64,000 bases of DNA from Cytobacillus kochii (GTDB lineage: Bacteria > Bacillota > Bacilli > Bacillales > Cytobacillaceae): NCBI RefSeq assembly GCF_020171845.1, contig NZ_JAIVAM010000007.1, positions 186,001 through 250,000 on the forward strand, written 5' to 3'. How positions within the stretch are numbered: position 1 is the first letter of the stretch; every line of letters starts with the position of its first letter. Of the stretch, positions 27,540 through 36,161 are shown piece after piece. The position numbers and the translations under genes are program-made. The notes beneath the pieces were generated by a model. That model saw only the letters and a list, made by a program, of their open reading frames with translations, was not told where the DNA came from and did not search any database.

Positions 27540-28383
27540 GCTCATTCCCTCCTGCATAGGATGATGCTTTTAATAAACAATCCATGGCTACAATCGGTTT
27601 TAATATTTGTTCTACATCACTTAATTTCACCATATTCGGTCCATCAGATAACGCTTTTTCAGGGTTAGGGTGAACCTCCATAAAAATAGCGTCGACGCCA
27701 ACTGCTGCTGCGGCACGAGATAAGTAAGGAACAAATTCACGCTTCCCTCCTGTACTTGTACCATTGCCTCCTGGGATTTGCACACTATGTGTGGCATCAA
27801 ATACAACTGGTGCCATTTCTCTCATCATTGGTAATGAACGCATATCAACAACTAAATTGTTATAGCCAAATGTTGAGCCTCTTTCTGTAAGTAATATTCG
27901 CTCATTCCCTGCTTCCTTTAACTTTGTCACAACATTGTTCATGTCAGTAGGAGAGAGGAATTGACCCTTTTTCACATTGATGACTTTTCCTGTTTTGGCT
28001 GCAGCAGTAAGCAAGTCTGTTTGTCTACAAAGAAAGGCTGGGATTTGGATAATATCCAGTACTTGACTAGCCAAAGCCGCTTGGCTAGGCTCATGAATAT
28101 CTGATAACACAGGAATGCGGAAGGCATCCTTCACATTTGCTAGCATGTTTAATCCCGCTTGAAGTCCAGGCCCTCTTTCGGAAAATATAGATGATCGATT
28201 CGCTTTATCAAATGACCCTTTGAAGATAAATGGAATGCCTAAATGAGAGGTAATTTCTTTTAATCTTGCCGCTGTCTCCATCACTACTTCTTTGCTTTCT
28301 AACATGCATGGTCCGGCAATCAATACAAAAGGACGCTCACCGCCAAATACGATTTCATCATTTAATCTGACTGTTTTAGACAT
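27502..28383 (-). CDS. kdsA: 3-deoxy-8-phosphooctulonate synthase
   Basis: Condenses arabinose-5-phosphate with phosphoenolpyruvate to Kdo-8-phosphate. The 293-residue TIM barrel shows the family signatures FVLIAGPCMLES, FKGSFDKANRSS, GNERILLTERGSTFGYNNLVVDMR and DATHSVQ, followed by FMEVHPNP. Presence of a Cys in AGPC suggests the metal-dependent class, though this should be read with care. GGGGG lies upstream of the ATG, and the start overlaps the end of kdsB by 8 bases. Confidence 0.97.
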   Translation of the reverse strand: MSKTVRLNDEIVFGGERPFVLIAGPCMLESKEVVMETAARLKEITSHLGIPFIFKGSFDKANRSSIFSERGPGLQAGLNMLANVKDAFRIPVLSDIHEPSQAALASQVLDIIQIPAFLCRQTDLLTAAAKTGKVINVKKGQFLSPTDMNNVVTKLKEAGNERILLTERGSTFGYNNLVVDMRSLPMMREMAPVVFDATHSVQIPGGNGTSTGGKREFVPYLSRAAAAVGVDAIFMEVHPNPEKALSDGPNMVKLSDVEQILKPIVAMDCLLKASSYAGGNEHAEYENEPAGLY

Positions 28384-29107
28384 ACTGTTTTCCCCCTAGA
28401 ATCTCTTCTATTTTTTGAATATCTTCCTTTGTGTCTACACCATGGAACGGGTCATCTGTTGCAATCATTTTAATCAGGATATTATTTTCTATCAGTCTTA
28501 GTTGCTCAAGCATTTCTGCTTGTTCAAGCGGTGTTTGTGGGAGCATAACGAATCTCATTAATATTTCACGTGGATAACCATAGACACCAATATGTTTAAA
28601 ATAATCGGTTTTCTCGCCTCTTTGAAAAGGAATCGGTGCTCTCGAAAAGTAGAGTGCCTCATTTTGCTCATTTGTAACGACTTTTACCACATTTGGGTCC
28701 GTGATATCTTCAGGGCGATTAATTTTTTTCATAGCGGTGATTACAGCCCTATTTTGCTGTTTTCGAGAGGTACGAACCATCTCATTAATCAGTGTAGGCT
28801 GGATGAGGGGCTCATCTCCTTGAATATTAATGAAAAAGTCACCTTCTATATTGGATGCTACTTCAGCCATACGGTCAGAGCCCGTTTCATGGGCGGCGCT
28901 TGTTAATATCGCCTCACCCCCGATTGATTCTACTACTCGTTTAATTTCTTCGTGATCAGTAGCGACAATGACGCGTTCTAATTCTTCCGATTGGCACACT
29001 TGGCGATATACCCGTTCAATCATTGGTACACCAGCAATAAGTGCAAGTGGTTTACCTGGGAATCTAGTCGATGCGTACCTTGCGGGAATGATTCCAATCG
29101 CTTTCAT
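28376..29107 (-). CDS. kdsB: 3-deoxy-manno-octulosonate cytidylyltransferase (CMP-Kdo synthetase)
   Basis: Activates Kdo with CTP to CMP-Kdo, the donor for KpsC and KpsS. The 243-residue protein starts MKAIGIIPARYASTRFPGKPL, then has VIVATDHEEI, HETGSDRMAEV and INIQGDEPLI, all typical of KdsB. The start at 29107 follows AGAGAGGTG; an in-frame ATG at 29125 lies before that site. Its 5' end overlaps kpsS by 44 bases, suggesting coupled translation. Confidence 0.97.
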   Translation of the reverse strand: MKAIGIIPARYASTRFPGKPLALIAGVPMIERVYRQVCQSEELERVIVATDHEEIKRVVESIGGEAILTSAAHETGSDRMAEVASNIEGDFFINIQGDEPLIQPTLINEMVRTSRKQQNRAVITAMKKINRPEDITDPNVVKVVTNEQNEALYFSRAPIPFQRGEKTDYFKHIGVYGYPREILMRFVMLPQTPLEQAEMLEQLRLIENNILIKMIATDDPFHGVDTKEDIQKIEEILGGKQYV

Positions 29108-30434
29108 CCAATACACCTCTCTCATAATCTTCTAATCTATTTGCTAAATTCTTTGCTGTTTGTTTATTAGGTCGATTGAGTACACCTTCTGTTTGGTAAT
29201 GAAATCGTAAATAATAGAGAAATTTTTCAATTTTATCTATAGATAAAGGGGTCGATAATGACTTTTGCAAACTTTGATATAAAAGATCTGGATGCGGACA
29301 TCTTTCCACTAGCGGGTCAATATTGTATAAGGCATCTCCTAATGTAATCACCTTTTTGTAATGAGCAAGCGCTTCTATTCCGACTGTTGAATTGACCGTC
29401 ACCACAGCTAAGCTAGCCTTCAAAAGCTTGTCCATCCGATATTTTTGAACAAATTGTACATTTGTATATTTGTTCTTTAATGATTGATAGTTTTGTCTTG
29501 ATAAGTCTTCAGGATGTTCCTTTACAATGACTTTGATTTGCCTGTGATACGTCTGGTTATATTGTTCCACCGCTTTTAAAGTAATTTCTAGTAATTGCTC
29601 CATTGATTGAATATGTGGTGAATGATAAAAAATTTGCGTATCACGAGACACTTGAAACGGGAGAAAGATATATTCACCCCGCAAGTCAACCTCATCTTCC
29701 TTTCTTCGGCTATACCATTTCTTATGAACGAAATATTTGAGTCCTTGCCAGAAATTAATATGAGCAAAATAGTTAGGGTGGATACGCAAAAGTGACCCTG
29801 CCATTGATAATAGTTTTGCTGAAGCAACCTTCACTAGATTTTCCCTCTTTAGGTGCTTAAGTGATTCTTCCTCCGGGCGAAACATAAATTTCATTAGACG
29901 CGGACGGTCGACCTCCATATCCTGATAGAAGGAGAAGTCTCTCGGGACGCTCGAACAGGCATTAATCCCATTCGGATCACACGTAATCGTATATGGCCTG
30001 AACAGCCCATCTTCAAAGAAATACGTCCGCAAACCCTTCTTCTTTGCTAAATAACGGCATATTTGGTCAATCCAGTGATAGCCATTAAACAAGCAAATTA
30101 CTTCTATGTTGTACTTATCAATCAGGTGATCTAGTGCTGCCATGTACCGCTTATACATCCTAAGCTCACTTAGCGGGATTTCCTTTTGCAGTACCCTTTT
30201 TGTAAAAGTAATATTATATATCTGTAGATCCATTAACTCCTTGTCACTAATCGGGTATTCCTCTTTCGCCACATGATTTGGTAAAAAAACGGTTGGAATG
30301 GTCGTTTTCATTAGTAACTCATTTAATTCAAGCTGTATTAAATGAACTTGATGACCTTTTCGCTCCAACTCAGCCCCAATATCATGAAAAAGCCTCTTAT
30401 TGCGGTTGCCTCGAATAAACATGAAATGAGCCAT
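29064..30434 (-). CDS. kpsS: KpsS-like capsule polysaccharide Kdo transferase
   Basis: KpsS in Gram-negative group 2 capsule systems adds the first beta-Kdo to a lyso-phosphatidylglycerol acceptor. The 456-residue protein begins with HFMFIRGNRNKRLFHDIGAEL, has YFFEDGLFRPYTITCDPNGIN (the EDG(F/L) glutamate motif of the family), FLPFQVSRDTQI, VIVKEHPEDLS and AVVTVNSTVGIEALAHYK. These match the KpsS branch of PF05159. GGAGG lies 6 bases before the ATG at 30434; the ATG at 30440 touches that site. First gene of the operon. In this organism the acceptor lipid is unknown. Confidence 0.87.
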   Translation of the reverse strand: MAHFMFIRGNRNKRLFHDIGAELERKGHQVHLIQLELNELLMKTTIPTVFLPNHVAKEEYPISDKELMDLQIYNITFTKRVLQKEIPLSELRMYKRYMAALDHLIDKYNIEVICLFNGYHWIDQICRYLAKKKGLRTYFFEDGLFRPYTITCDPNGINACSSVPRDFSFYQDMEVDRPRLMKFMFRPEEESLKHLKRENLVKVASAKLLSMAGSLLRIHPNYFAHINFWQGLKYFVHKKWYSRRKEDEVDLRGEYIFLPFQVSRDTQIFYHSPHIQSMEQLLEITLKAVEQYNQTYHRQIKVIVKEHPEDLSRQNYQSLKNKYTNVQFVQKYRMDKLLKASLAVVTVNSTVGIEALAHYKKVITLGDALYNIDPLVERCPHPDLLYQSLQKSLSTPLSIDKIEKFLYYLRFHYQTEGVLNRPNKQTAKNLANRLEDYERGVLDESDWNHSRKVRID

Positions 30435-30716
30435 TAGCATCCTCCAAATTCATCGGCTGTATTTAACGCTTTATTTGCCTAGAGTGTATCATGACAATCG
30501 CCGGAAAATGATGGATTTACCGATTATTTACAAACCATTTAATAGACATTTACATTTGTTAGAAAATTTTCATAATAGTTAATAGAGGGTTTACAATTAA
30601 ACTAAAAACGAAAGAGGTACGTTTGTTAGTGGAAATATAATGTGCTTTCCCCACACGACTCGCTATTGGCGACATCATATAAAAAATATTCAATATAATA
30701 AGTTTCACATAATAAA
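30435..30716. other. Upstream region of the kps/kds operon
   Basis: About 280 bases without an open frame. A TTGTCA (complement near 30489-30500) lies upstream of kpsS on the minus strand, but no good -10 at the right distance was found, so a promoter is expected here yet not assigned. The operon might use the sigma factor encoded at 21754. Confidence 0.4.
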
Positions 30717-30754
30717 AAAAGCCTAGAATGTATTTAAATACACTTCTGGCTTTT
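30717..30754 (-). terminator. Terminator of the amidohydrolase operon
   Basis: Stem AAAAGCC/GGCTTTT extending through TAGAATGTATTT and AAATACACTTCT with one bulge, followed on the minus strand by seven T residues. It lies 40 bases after the amidohydrolase stop. Confidence 0.85.
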
Positions 30755-30793
30755 ATCGCATTAAAGATATTTTACTATTCTTCTATTTTTTTC

Positions 30794-32416
30794 CTAAAGC
30801 ACCTTTTGCGGGCAAGAATAAACAAACTCACCATTTATCATCGTTTTTTCAACAAACATATCTTTGATTTGATTAATAGGTTTGTTTAGTATACTTTCAT
30901 TTAGAATCGTTAGGTCAGCCAATTTTCCAGTCTCTATACTTCCTTTTATATTTTCTTCAAAACTAGCATAAGCACCGTTCCATGTATAAGCTCTAATTGC
31001 ATCCAATACTCCTATAGACTGCTCATCACCGATAGGATTACCACTGCTAGATTTTCGATTAACTGCTGAATGAATTCCCAGTAATGGATCCAAATCAATG
31101 ACTGGAGTGTCAGAACCAAAAGCTATAATAATACCTTTATCCAAATAGTCTTTGGCAGGATACATGACATTTACACGATCTCCATAATATTCCTTGTAAT
31201 GATCACCGTTCACGTAAATAAATCCTGGGTTAGGGATAGGAATAACTCCTAGATTCTTTATTCGTTCCTGTAAATCAGGTGCAGCAATACCCGCATGTTC
31301 AATTCGATGGCGATGATTCTCTCGCGGATTCTTTTTTAGTGCCTCTTCAATACAATTTAATACCATCTCAATTGCTTTATCACCTTGAGCATGAGCAGTT
31401 ATTTGAAAACCGTTATCATGTGCTTCACCTAATATACGGTTTAACTCCTCTTGCTCATAATATATCACACCGAAATCTTTAGGGTTATGCGTGTAACCTT
31501 CTCTTGTGGCAATAGTTGGACCAGTACTGCTACCGTCAGTAAACAGCTTTGCAGGTCCGATTCTAAATCGATTATCCCCTTGACCACTAAACTTACCTTC
31601 ATTAATCATATTCCTCACGAAATCATGTGAATTTGTTAATGACCCTACTATGGCATAAACCCTAACCTTTACCTTATTTTCATTGACGGCTTCCTGCATC
31701 ATTCGCATCGTTTCGCCGCCATCTCCATAAGCTCCAGCATCATGTACACTTGTTATGCCATATTTAACAAAATCATCAGATGCCAAAGCCATTCCTTCTT
31801 TTAGTTCTTCACTAGAGTACGCTGCATGTTCAAATAATTGCATATGGGCATTTTCAATTAACTTACCTGTCAACAATCCTAAACAATCTCTTTCTAGGAT
31901 TCCTCCATCAGGGTTCTTTGTATGTTCATTAATCCCTGCAATCTCTAAAGCTTTACTATTTGCAATTGAAGTATGATTACAGGTTCTAATAATAACAATA
32001 GGATGTTCAGTCGATATTTGATCTAATTCTTGCTTTGTTGGAAAACGCTTCTCTAATAAAGCGTCTTCCTTAAACCCCCATGCACGTACCCACTCACCTT
32101 TTGGAGTCTCTTGACATTTCTTTTTCAAATCTTTAAATATATCATTTAGGGATTTTATATGAGAAGCTTTACAACTAACACTAAGCAAATTCGTCCCGTA
32201 GATTGTTAGATGAAGATGAGCATCAATAAACCCTGGCAAAAGTGTTCTTCCTTCAAGGTTTATTAATTTCGTTTGATCAGATATGAAAGAACTCATTTCA
32301 GAATTCTTGCCAACTGCAATTATTTTATTACTTTTAATCGCTACCGCTTCATCAATTCTATTGTTCTCATCCATTGTCAGTACTTCACCATTTGTCATTA
32401 CGATATCTGCTATCAT
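30794..32416 (-). CDS. Amidohydrolase family 3 protein (YtcJ-like)
   Basis: A metal-dependent hydrolase of 540 residues of PF07969. The metal motif GFIDAHLHL is near residue 64, with HAQGDKAIEM, HRIEHAG and FGSDTPVIDLDP following in family order; the C-terminus has the LADLTILNE stretch typical of these enzymes. The substrate is not predictable; relatives act on N-acyl amino acids and cyclic amides. GAAAGGAAGG precedes the ATG. It lies 16 bases after the sodium-solute symporter, so the likely theme is uptake and hydrolysis of one compound. Confidence 0.9.
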   Translation of the reverse strand: MIADIVMTNGEVLTMDENNRIDEAVAIKSNKIIAVGKNSEMSSFISDQTKLINLEGRTLLPGFIDAHLHLTIYGTNLLSVSCKASHIKSLNDIFKDLKKKCQETPKGEWVRAWGFKEDALLEKRFPTKQELDQISTEHPIVIIRTCNHTSIANSKALEIAGINEHTKNPDGGILERDCLGLLTGKLIENAHMQLFEHAAYSSEELKEGMALASDDFVKYGITSVHDAGAYGDGGETMRMMQEAVNENKVKVRVYAIVGSLTNSHDFVRNMINEGKFSGQGDNRFRIGPAKLFTDGSSTGPTIATREGYTHNPKDFGVIYYEQEELNRILGEAHDNGFQITAHAQGDKAIEMVLNCIEEALKKNPRENHRHRIEHAGIAAPDLQERIKNLGVIPIPNPGFIYVNGDHYKEYYGDRVNVMYPAKDYLDKGIIIAFGSDTPVIDLDPLLGIHSAVNRKSSSGNPIGDEQSIGVLDAIRAYTWNGAYASFEENIKGSIETGKLADLTILNESILNKPINQIKDMFVEKTMINGEFVYSCPQKVL

Positions 32417-32432
32417 ATTTACCTTCCTTTCT

Positions 32433-33899
32433 TTAAGCTACATCTACATATTTACTTACTTGTTCAGCTTCTTGAGGTTTAGTTAGCAAACTAACTGTAA
32501 TCATCACAAATACATTAGCTAGTAAGCCAATAATACCAGCATGGATATCAAACGGAACTGAATCAGCAACAAGCTGATAATAGAAATTTAAAATAGTGCC
32601 AATAATTAACCCACTTAATACCCCTTTTGATGTCGCTCTTCTCCAATATAAAGCACTATAAACACCTGGAGCGAATTGTACAATAGCACCATATGCTCCT
32701 AAAAGGAGAGCTACTAAACCTTGTCCACCAAAAACAGTAATATAGTAAGCTAGTCCACCAATAACAAATACACCAAGCCGCATAATTAATAGTGTTTGCT
32801 TATCTGTTAAGTTCTTTTTTACATTCTTAACAACACCATCAGTCACTTCCAAAGAAGCACTATGAGTGATGGCATCTGCTGAAGACATCGCTGCTGCTAA
32901 AGCACCCGCTCCTACTAACCCATAAACCCATCCTGGAAGGTTCATTACTGTCGTAATTAAATACGGCAGCACCTGATCAGGGCTACTCAACTCCCCTGAA
33001 TCGACCACCCCTACAGCTGCATAACCAACTAAAAGGAGAGGGACGAGGAATAGGGCAAAAATTGGATATGCAAGTACTGTTTTCTTTATTATTTTGGCAT
33101 TTGATGCATATGATTTAGAAAAAAGATGTGGCCACATGAGAAAACCTATAACAGAGACAAGAATTATCGTAGTAAAAGCCATAGGACTCATAGTGGAACC
33201 GTCTTTTCCAATTTGAAGAAATTCAGGTGTTTCGCGGGCGATTGTTGTGAACATATCAGATGTACCACCATGTAATTGATAAACAATAGAGAGGCCTACA
33301 ACCCAAGAAACAATAATCATCAATAATCCTTGAAAAACATCGGACCATGCTGCTGCTCGAAGCCCACCAGTAGCCACATATACAACCACTATTCCGTAAG
33401 AAATTAGCGCACCTAACCAGATAGGCATACGCCCTTCTGTCATAATATTGAAAATAATTGCCATGCCTGACATCTGAGTAGCCAAATATTGAATGGAAGC
33501 AAGTAATGCAATCATACCTACTACAATAGCCAGCCATGGACTATTAAATCTCCCTTTCAAAAAGGCTGATACAGTATATAAATTATTCTTTTTACCTATC
33601 TTCCCAATTTTAGGCCCAATAATATACCACGGTAGTATAGCAAATGCCGTATATGTAATAATATATAAAGCAGGGGCACCACGCGAATATGCCCAACCTG
33701 GAGCGCCTAAAAATGAAAAAGCACTAAAAACCGCACCTCCCATAAGGAACCACATGACAAGTAAACCCAGCCCTCTTCCTGCAACCGCAAATTCATCTAA
33801 CGAACTACTATCCCTCCCTCTACCCGCAAAAATACCAACTAGTAGGCATACAACTAAATATACAATCATTATGACCAATGCAATTTGCCAGTGAGGCAT
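32433..33899 (-). CDS. Sodium:solute symporter family protein
   Basis: An importer of the SSS family (PF00474), 488 residues with about 13 transmembrane segments. Signs are FAVAGRGLGLL near the N-terminus, GGLRAAAWSDVFQGLLM in the middle and the SSADAITHSASLEVTDGV stretch. It resembles PanF/YodF-type symporters. The start overlaps the stop of the DUF3311 gene by one base (TAATG). Its substrate may be that of the downstream amidohydrolase. Confidence 0.92.
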   Translation of the reverse strand: MPHWQIALVIMIVYLVVCLLVGIFAGRGRDSSSLDEFAVAGRGLGLLVMWFLMGGAVFSAFSFLGAPGWAYSRGAPALYIITYTAFAILPWYIIGPKIGKIGKKNNLYTVSAFLKGRFNSPWLAIVVGMIALLASIQYLATQMSGMAIIFNIMTEGRMPIWLGALISYGIVVVYVATGGLRAAAWSDVFQGLLMIIVSWVVGLSIVYQLHGGTSDMFTTIARETPEFLQIGKDGSTMSPMAFTTIILVSVIGFLMWPHLFSKSYASNAKIIKKTVLAYPIFALFLVPLLLVGYAAVGVVDSGELSSPDQVLPYLITTVMNLPGWVYGLVGAGALAAAMSSADAITHSASLEVTDGVVKNVKKNLTDKQTLLIMRLGVFVIGGLAYYITVFGGQGLVALLLGAYGAIVQFAPGVYSALYWRRATSKGVLSGLIIGTILNFYYQLVADSVPFDIHAGIIGLLANVFVMITVSLLTKPQEAEQVSKYVDVA

Positions 33900-34120
33900 T
33901 AAAAATCCCCCTCTTCATTTTTATCCGGATCAATAAAATAAAGTACAATTAATGCAACAAATGTAATGAATATCCATAAAATCACCCAAAAAAATGAAAA
34001 GGGTAGCCCCAAAATAATAGGTGTTGGACGATTCACTAATTCAAATAGCGGAAAAATAAGTAATAAAAACGGAATCATGGTAACAACCACATACAAAGAA
34101 ATAAATTTGCGCTTTTTCAT
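33899..34120 (-). CDS. DUF3311 small membrane protein, symporter partner
   Basis: A 73-residue protein with two transmembrane segments, a basic N-terminus (KKRKFISLYVVV) and an acidic tail (DPDKNEEGDF). DUF3311 proteins are often encoded directly before SSS symporters and are thought to be accessory subunits. The TAATG overlap with the symporter gene supports stoichiometric, coupled translation. AGGAG lies upstream of the ATG. Confidence 0.88.
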   Translation of the reverse strand: MKKRKFISLYVVVTMIPFLLLIFPLFELVNRPTPIILGLPFSFFWVILWIFITFVALIVLYFIDPDKNEEGDF

Positions 34121-34332
34121 TTTTTTCTCCTTTCTATAAATGATAATTCAGATATTTCATAATTATCTATTATTAACAGAATGATATCATTAGACAAAAT
34201 GTAAAAATATTTAACCACCCATTATGACAACAAGTTTTTCCATCTATATTCAAATGATTAATATGGCGGTATTCTAAAGAAAGTATATGAGGTACCTTTT
34301 GATTAACCACAGATTAAATTCCCCAAAAAAAA

Positions 34333-34360
34333 GCATTCAATCAAACGTTTGATTGAATGC
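34333..34360. terminator. Strong bidirectional terminator after the cap operon
   Basis: Perfect 28-base palindrome (arms GCATTCAATCAAAC) with A8 on its left and CTTTTT on its right. It ends 10 bases before the capD stop on the minus strand, so it terminates capBCAED. Confidence 0.9.
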
Positions 34361-34369
34361 CTTTTTCAT

Positions 34370-35989
34370 TTATTCAGCTTTCTTCCATTCTCCTATTCTA
34401 CGGGGATCTGCAGCTCCGTCTAATGTACGGTCATTTAGTTGTAGGGATAAGGCATTGACACTGCCGAAGTAAGTGGCGTTGTCATTGATTTTCACTTTAT
34501 AGCCTTTACTTTGTAGTTCGTTATAGGTTTCCCGTTTGAAGCCTGGTTCAATCTCAATTTTATCGTCTTCTAAATAAAAGCGTGGTCGCTCCACAGCTTG
34601 TTGTAAACTATAACCATACACAAGATGATAGAGAATGGATTCGGTGACCACTGCAGGAATTCTTCTTCCTCCAGGTGAGCCTATGCCGATAACTTCTTTA
34701 TCATTTGCTAGAATCGTTGGCGAGATAAAGCTTCTTGGCCTTTTACCTGGTTCAAACACATTCGGACTTTTTTCATTTTCACTGTAATTCGTGAGTGCGT
34801 TATTCAGGAAGAATCCTTCCTCCATATACTCTCCTGTTCCAAAGAAGTTCCCTAATGAATTCGTTGTTGATACCATCATACCGTTATCATCTACGACAAC
34901 AAAATGAGTGGTATGCCCATAATCTTTACGTTCTGCCTCTGAATCATTTAATCGGGCACTTTTGAAAATATCCTTATGCTCCTCCACCAACTCATCAGTA
35001 AACTCTTTACTCATTGATTTTTCCAAATCAAGATCGGTATAATCCATATCCCCTATTTGCGATAATCTCTGCTCGTAGGCAATTTTACTAATTTCTCCGA
35101 AAGAGGCGACAAATGAAGGTTCATCTTCCCATTCTTGTTCTTCTAATACTTTCTCTGCCATCTGCAATGATTGAATGACGGTCAGCCCTGAGTATGGGGG
35201 GGCAGATGAAAAAACATCATATCCCATAAACTCTCCATGCACTGCTTTCATTTTTTGTGAAGTATACTTACTAAAATCACTGCGGTCAAAGGATTCATGT
35301 TGCTCAGCGAAAGACTCTGCCATCTCACCTCGGTAAAATGCTGCCGCACCGCCATCACGGATGTTTTTAAGCGTCTGAGCAAGAGCTGGTTGTACGAGAC
35401 GATCACCTGCTTCTATCGGCTCCCCATCAATAATAAAAGGTGAATCTTCATCCTCGTCTATCCGATTTTTTAGCGCTACCTTAAAGCGATACGATAAATC
35501 CTCATCTACCTCGAAGCCGTCTGCAGCTAGTGGGATCACTTTATCCATAATCTTCTTAAACGACATACTTCCTTCAGCTTCATGAATATCTTCCATTCCC
35601 TTTACAAATCCAGGAATGCCTGAATCTGATTCTACTTCCTCCGAAGAGAGCGGAGCCATTTCTCTATATTGCTGAACGAATGGGTTTGCGCCTTCTTGAT
35701 ATACAAGTGTCTCCCCGCCACCGCCAAGGCCTGAGCCATATGGTTCGACAACGGCTAATGCATAAGACACAGCAACAGCTGCATCAACTGCATTACCCCC
35801 TTCGTTTAATACTTCCATTCCTACCTTTACAGCTAACGGGTGGCTTGCACTTACCCCGTATTCACCGCTCTCTGTTCCTATCATCGGGAGGCTCACCTCT
35901 TCTTCACCCTTTCCATCAAATACCCGCAGAAGAACAATCACAATGAGAATAACAACCAGCAATCCTAGCAGTATAAGTTTTTTCTTCAT
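34370..35989 (-). CDS. capD: Gamma-glutamyltransferase/capsule depolymerase-anchoring enzyme CapD-like
   Basis: A 539-residue Ntn-hydrolase related to CapD of B. anthracis, which self-cleaves and links or trims poly-gamma-glutamate at the cell surface. It has a signal or anchor helix (LILLGLLVVILIVIVLLRVF), then the GGT fold: GGNAVDAAVAV, SGLGGGGETL, and the cleavage site DYGHTTHFVVVD whose first threonine of the pair TT would be the nucleophile. GIGSPGGRRIP supplies the oxyanion-loop region. GAAGGAGGAACA precedes the ATG. It is encoded right after capE. Relation to ordinary GGT (B. subtilis PgsS/Ggt) cannot be excluded, but context favours CapD. Confidence 0.9.
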   Translation of the reverse strand: MKKKLILLGLLVVILIVIVLLRVFDGKGEEEVSLPMIGTESGEYGVSASHPLAVKVGMEVLNEGGNAVDAAVAVSYALAVVEPYGSGLGGGGETLVYQEGANPFVQQYREMAPLSSEEVESDSGIPGFVKGMEDIHEAEGSMSFKKIMDKVIPLAADGFEVDEDLSYRFKVALKNRIDEDEDSPFIIDGEPIEAGDRLVQPALAQTLKNIRDGGAAAFYRGEMAESFAEQHESFDRSDFSKYTSQKMKAVHGEFMGYDVFSSAPPYSGLTVIQSLQMAEKVLEEQEWEDEPSFVASFGEISKIAYEQRLSQIGDMDYTDLDLEKSMSKEFTDELVEEHKDIFKSARLNDSEAERKDYGHTTHFVVVDDNGMMVSTTNSLGNFFGTGEYMEEGFFLNNALTNYSENEKSPNVFEPGKRPRSFISPTILANDKEVIGIGSPGGRRIPAVVTESILYHLVYGYSLQQAVERPRFYLEDDKIEIEPGFKRETYNELQSKGYKVKINDNATYFGSVNALSLQLNDRTLDGAADPRRIGEWKKAE

Positions 35990-36002
35990 TGTTCCTCCTT
36001 CT

Positions 36003-36161
36003 TTAATCTTGGTTTTGTTGCACCTTCACCTTCAATAACTCGATTTGTATTTCTTGTTCCTCTTTTTCTGTTAGCGTATCTGTTTGACTGAAGCCAACGA
36101 TAAAAAGGAATAAACTGGCTACAAATAAATAAGGCAATAAACGTTTCAATACCTTCTTCAT
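36003..36161 (-). CDS. capE: Poly-gamma-glutamate synthesis small subunit CapE/PgsE
   Basis: A 52-residue peptide with a basic N-terminus (MKKVLKRLLPYL), one transmembrane segment and an acidic-then-basic tail (LTEKEEQEIQIELLKVKV). Its ATG overlaps the capA stop codon (ATGA, 36158-36161) and it ends 14 bases before capD. B. anthracis CapE (47 residues) and B. subtilis PgsE (55 residues) have the same size and layout and are needed for polymer synthesis or export. Position and topology, not sequence identity, carry this call. Easy to miss because of its length. Confidence 0.82.
   Translation of the reverse strand: MKKVLKRLLPYLFVASLFLFIVGFSQTDTLTEKEEQEIQIELLKVKVQQNQD

Noticed and set aside
33493..33894. 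133-codon frame antisense to the sodium-solute symporter gene
   Set aside because: Shadow of a hydrophobic coding sequence on the other strand, without a ribosome site.
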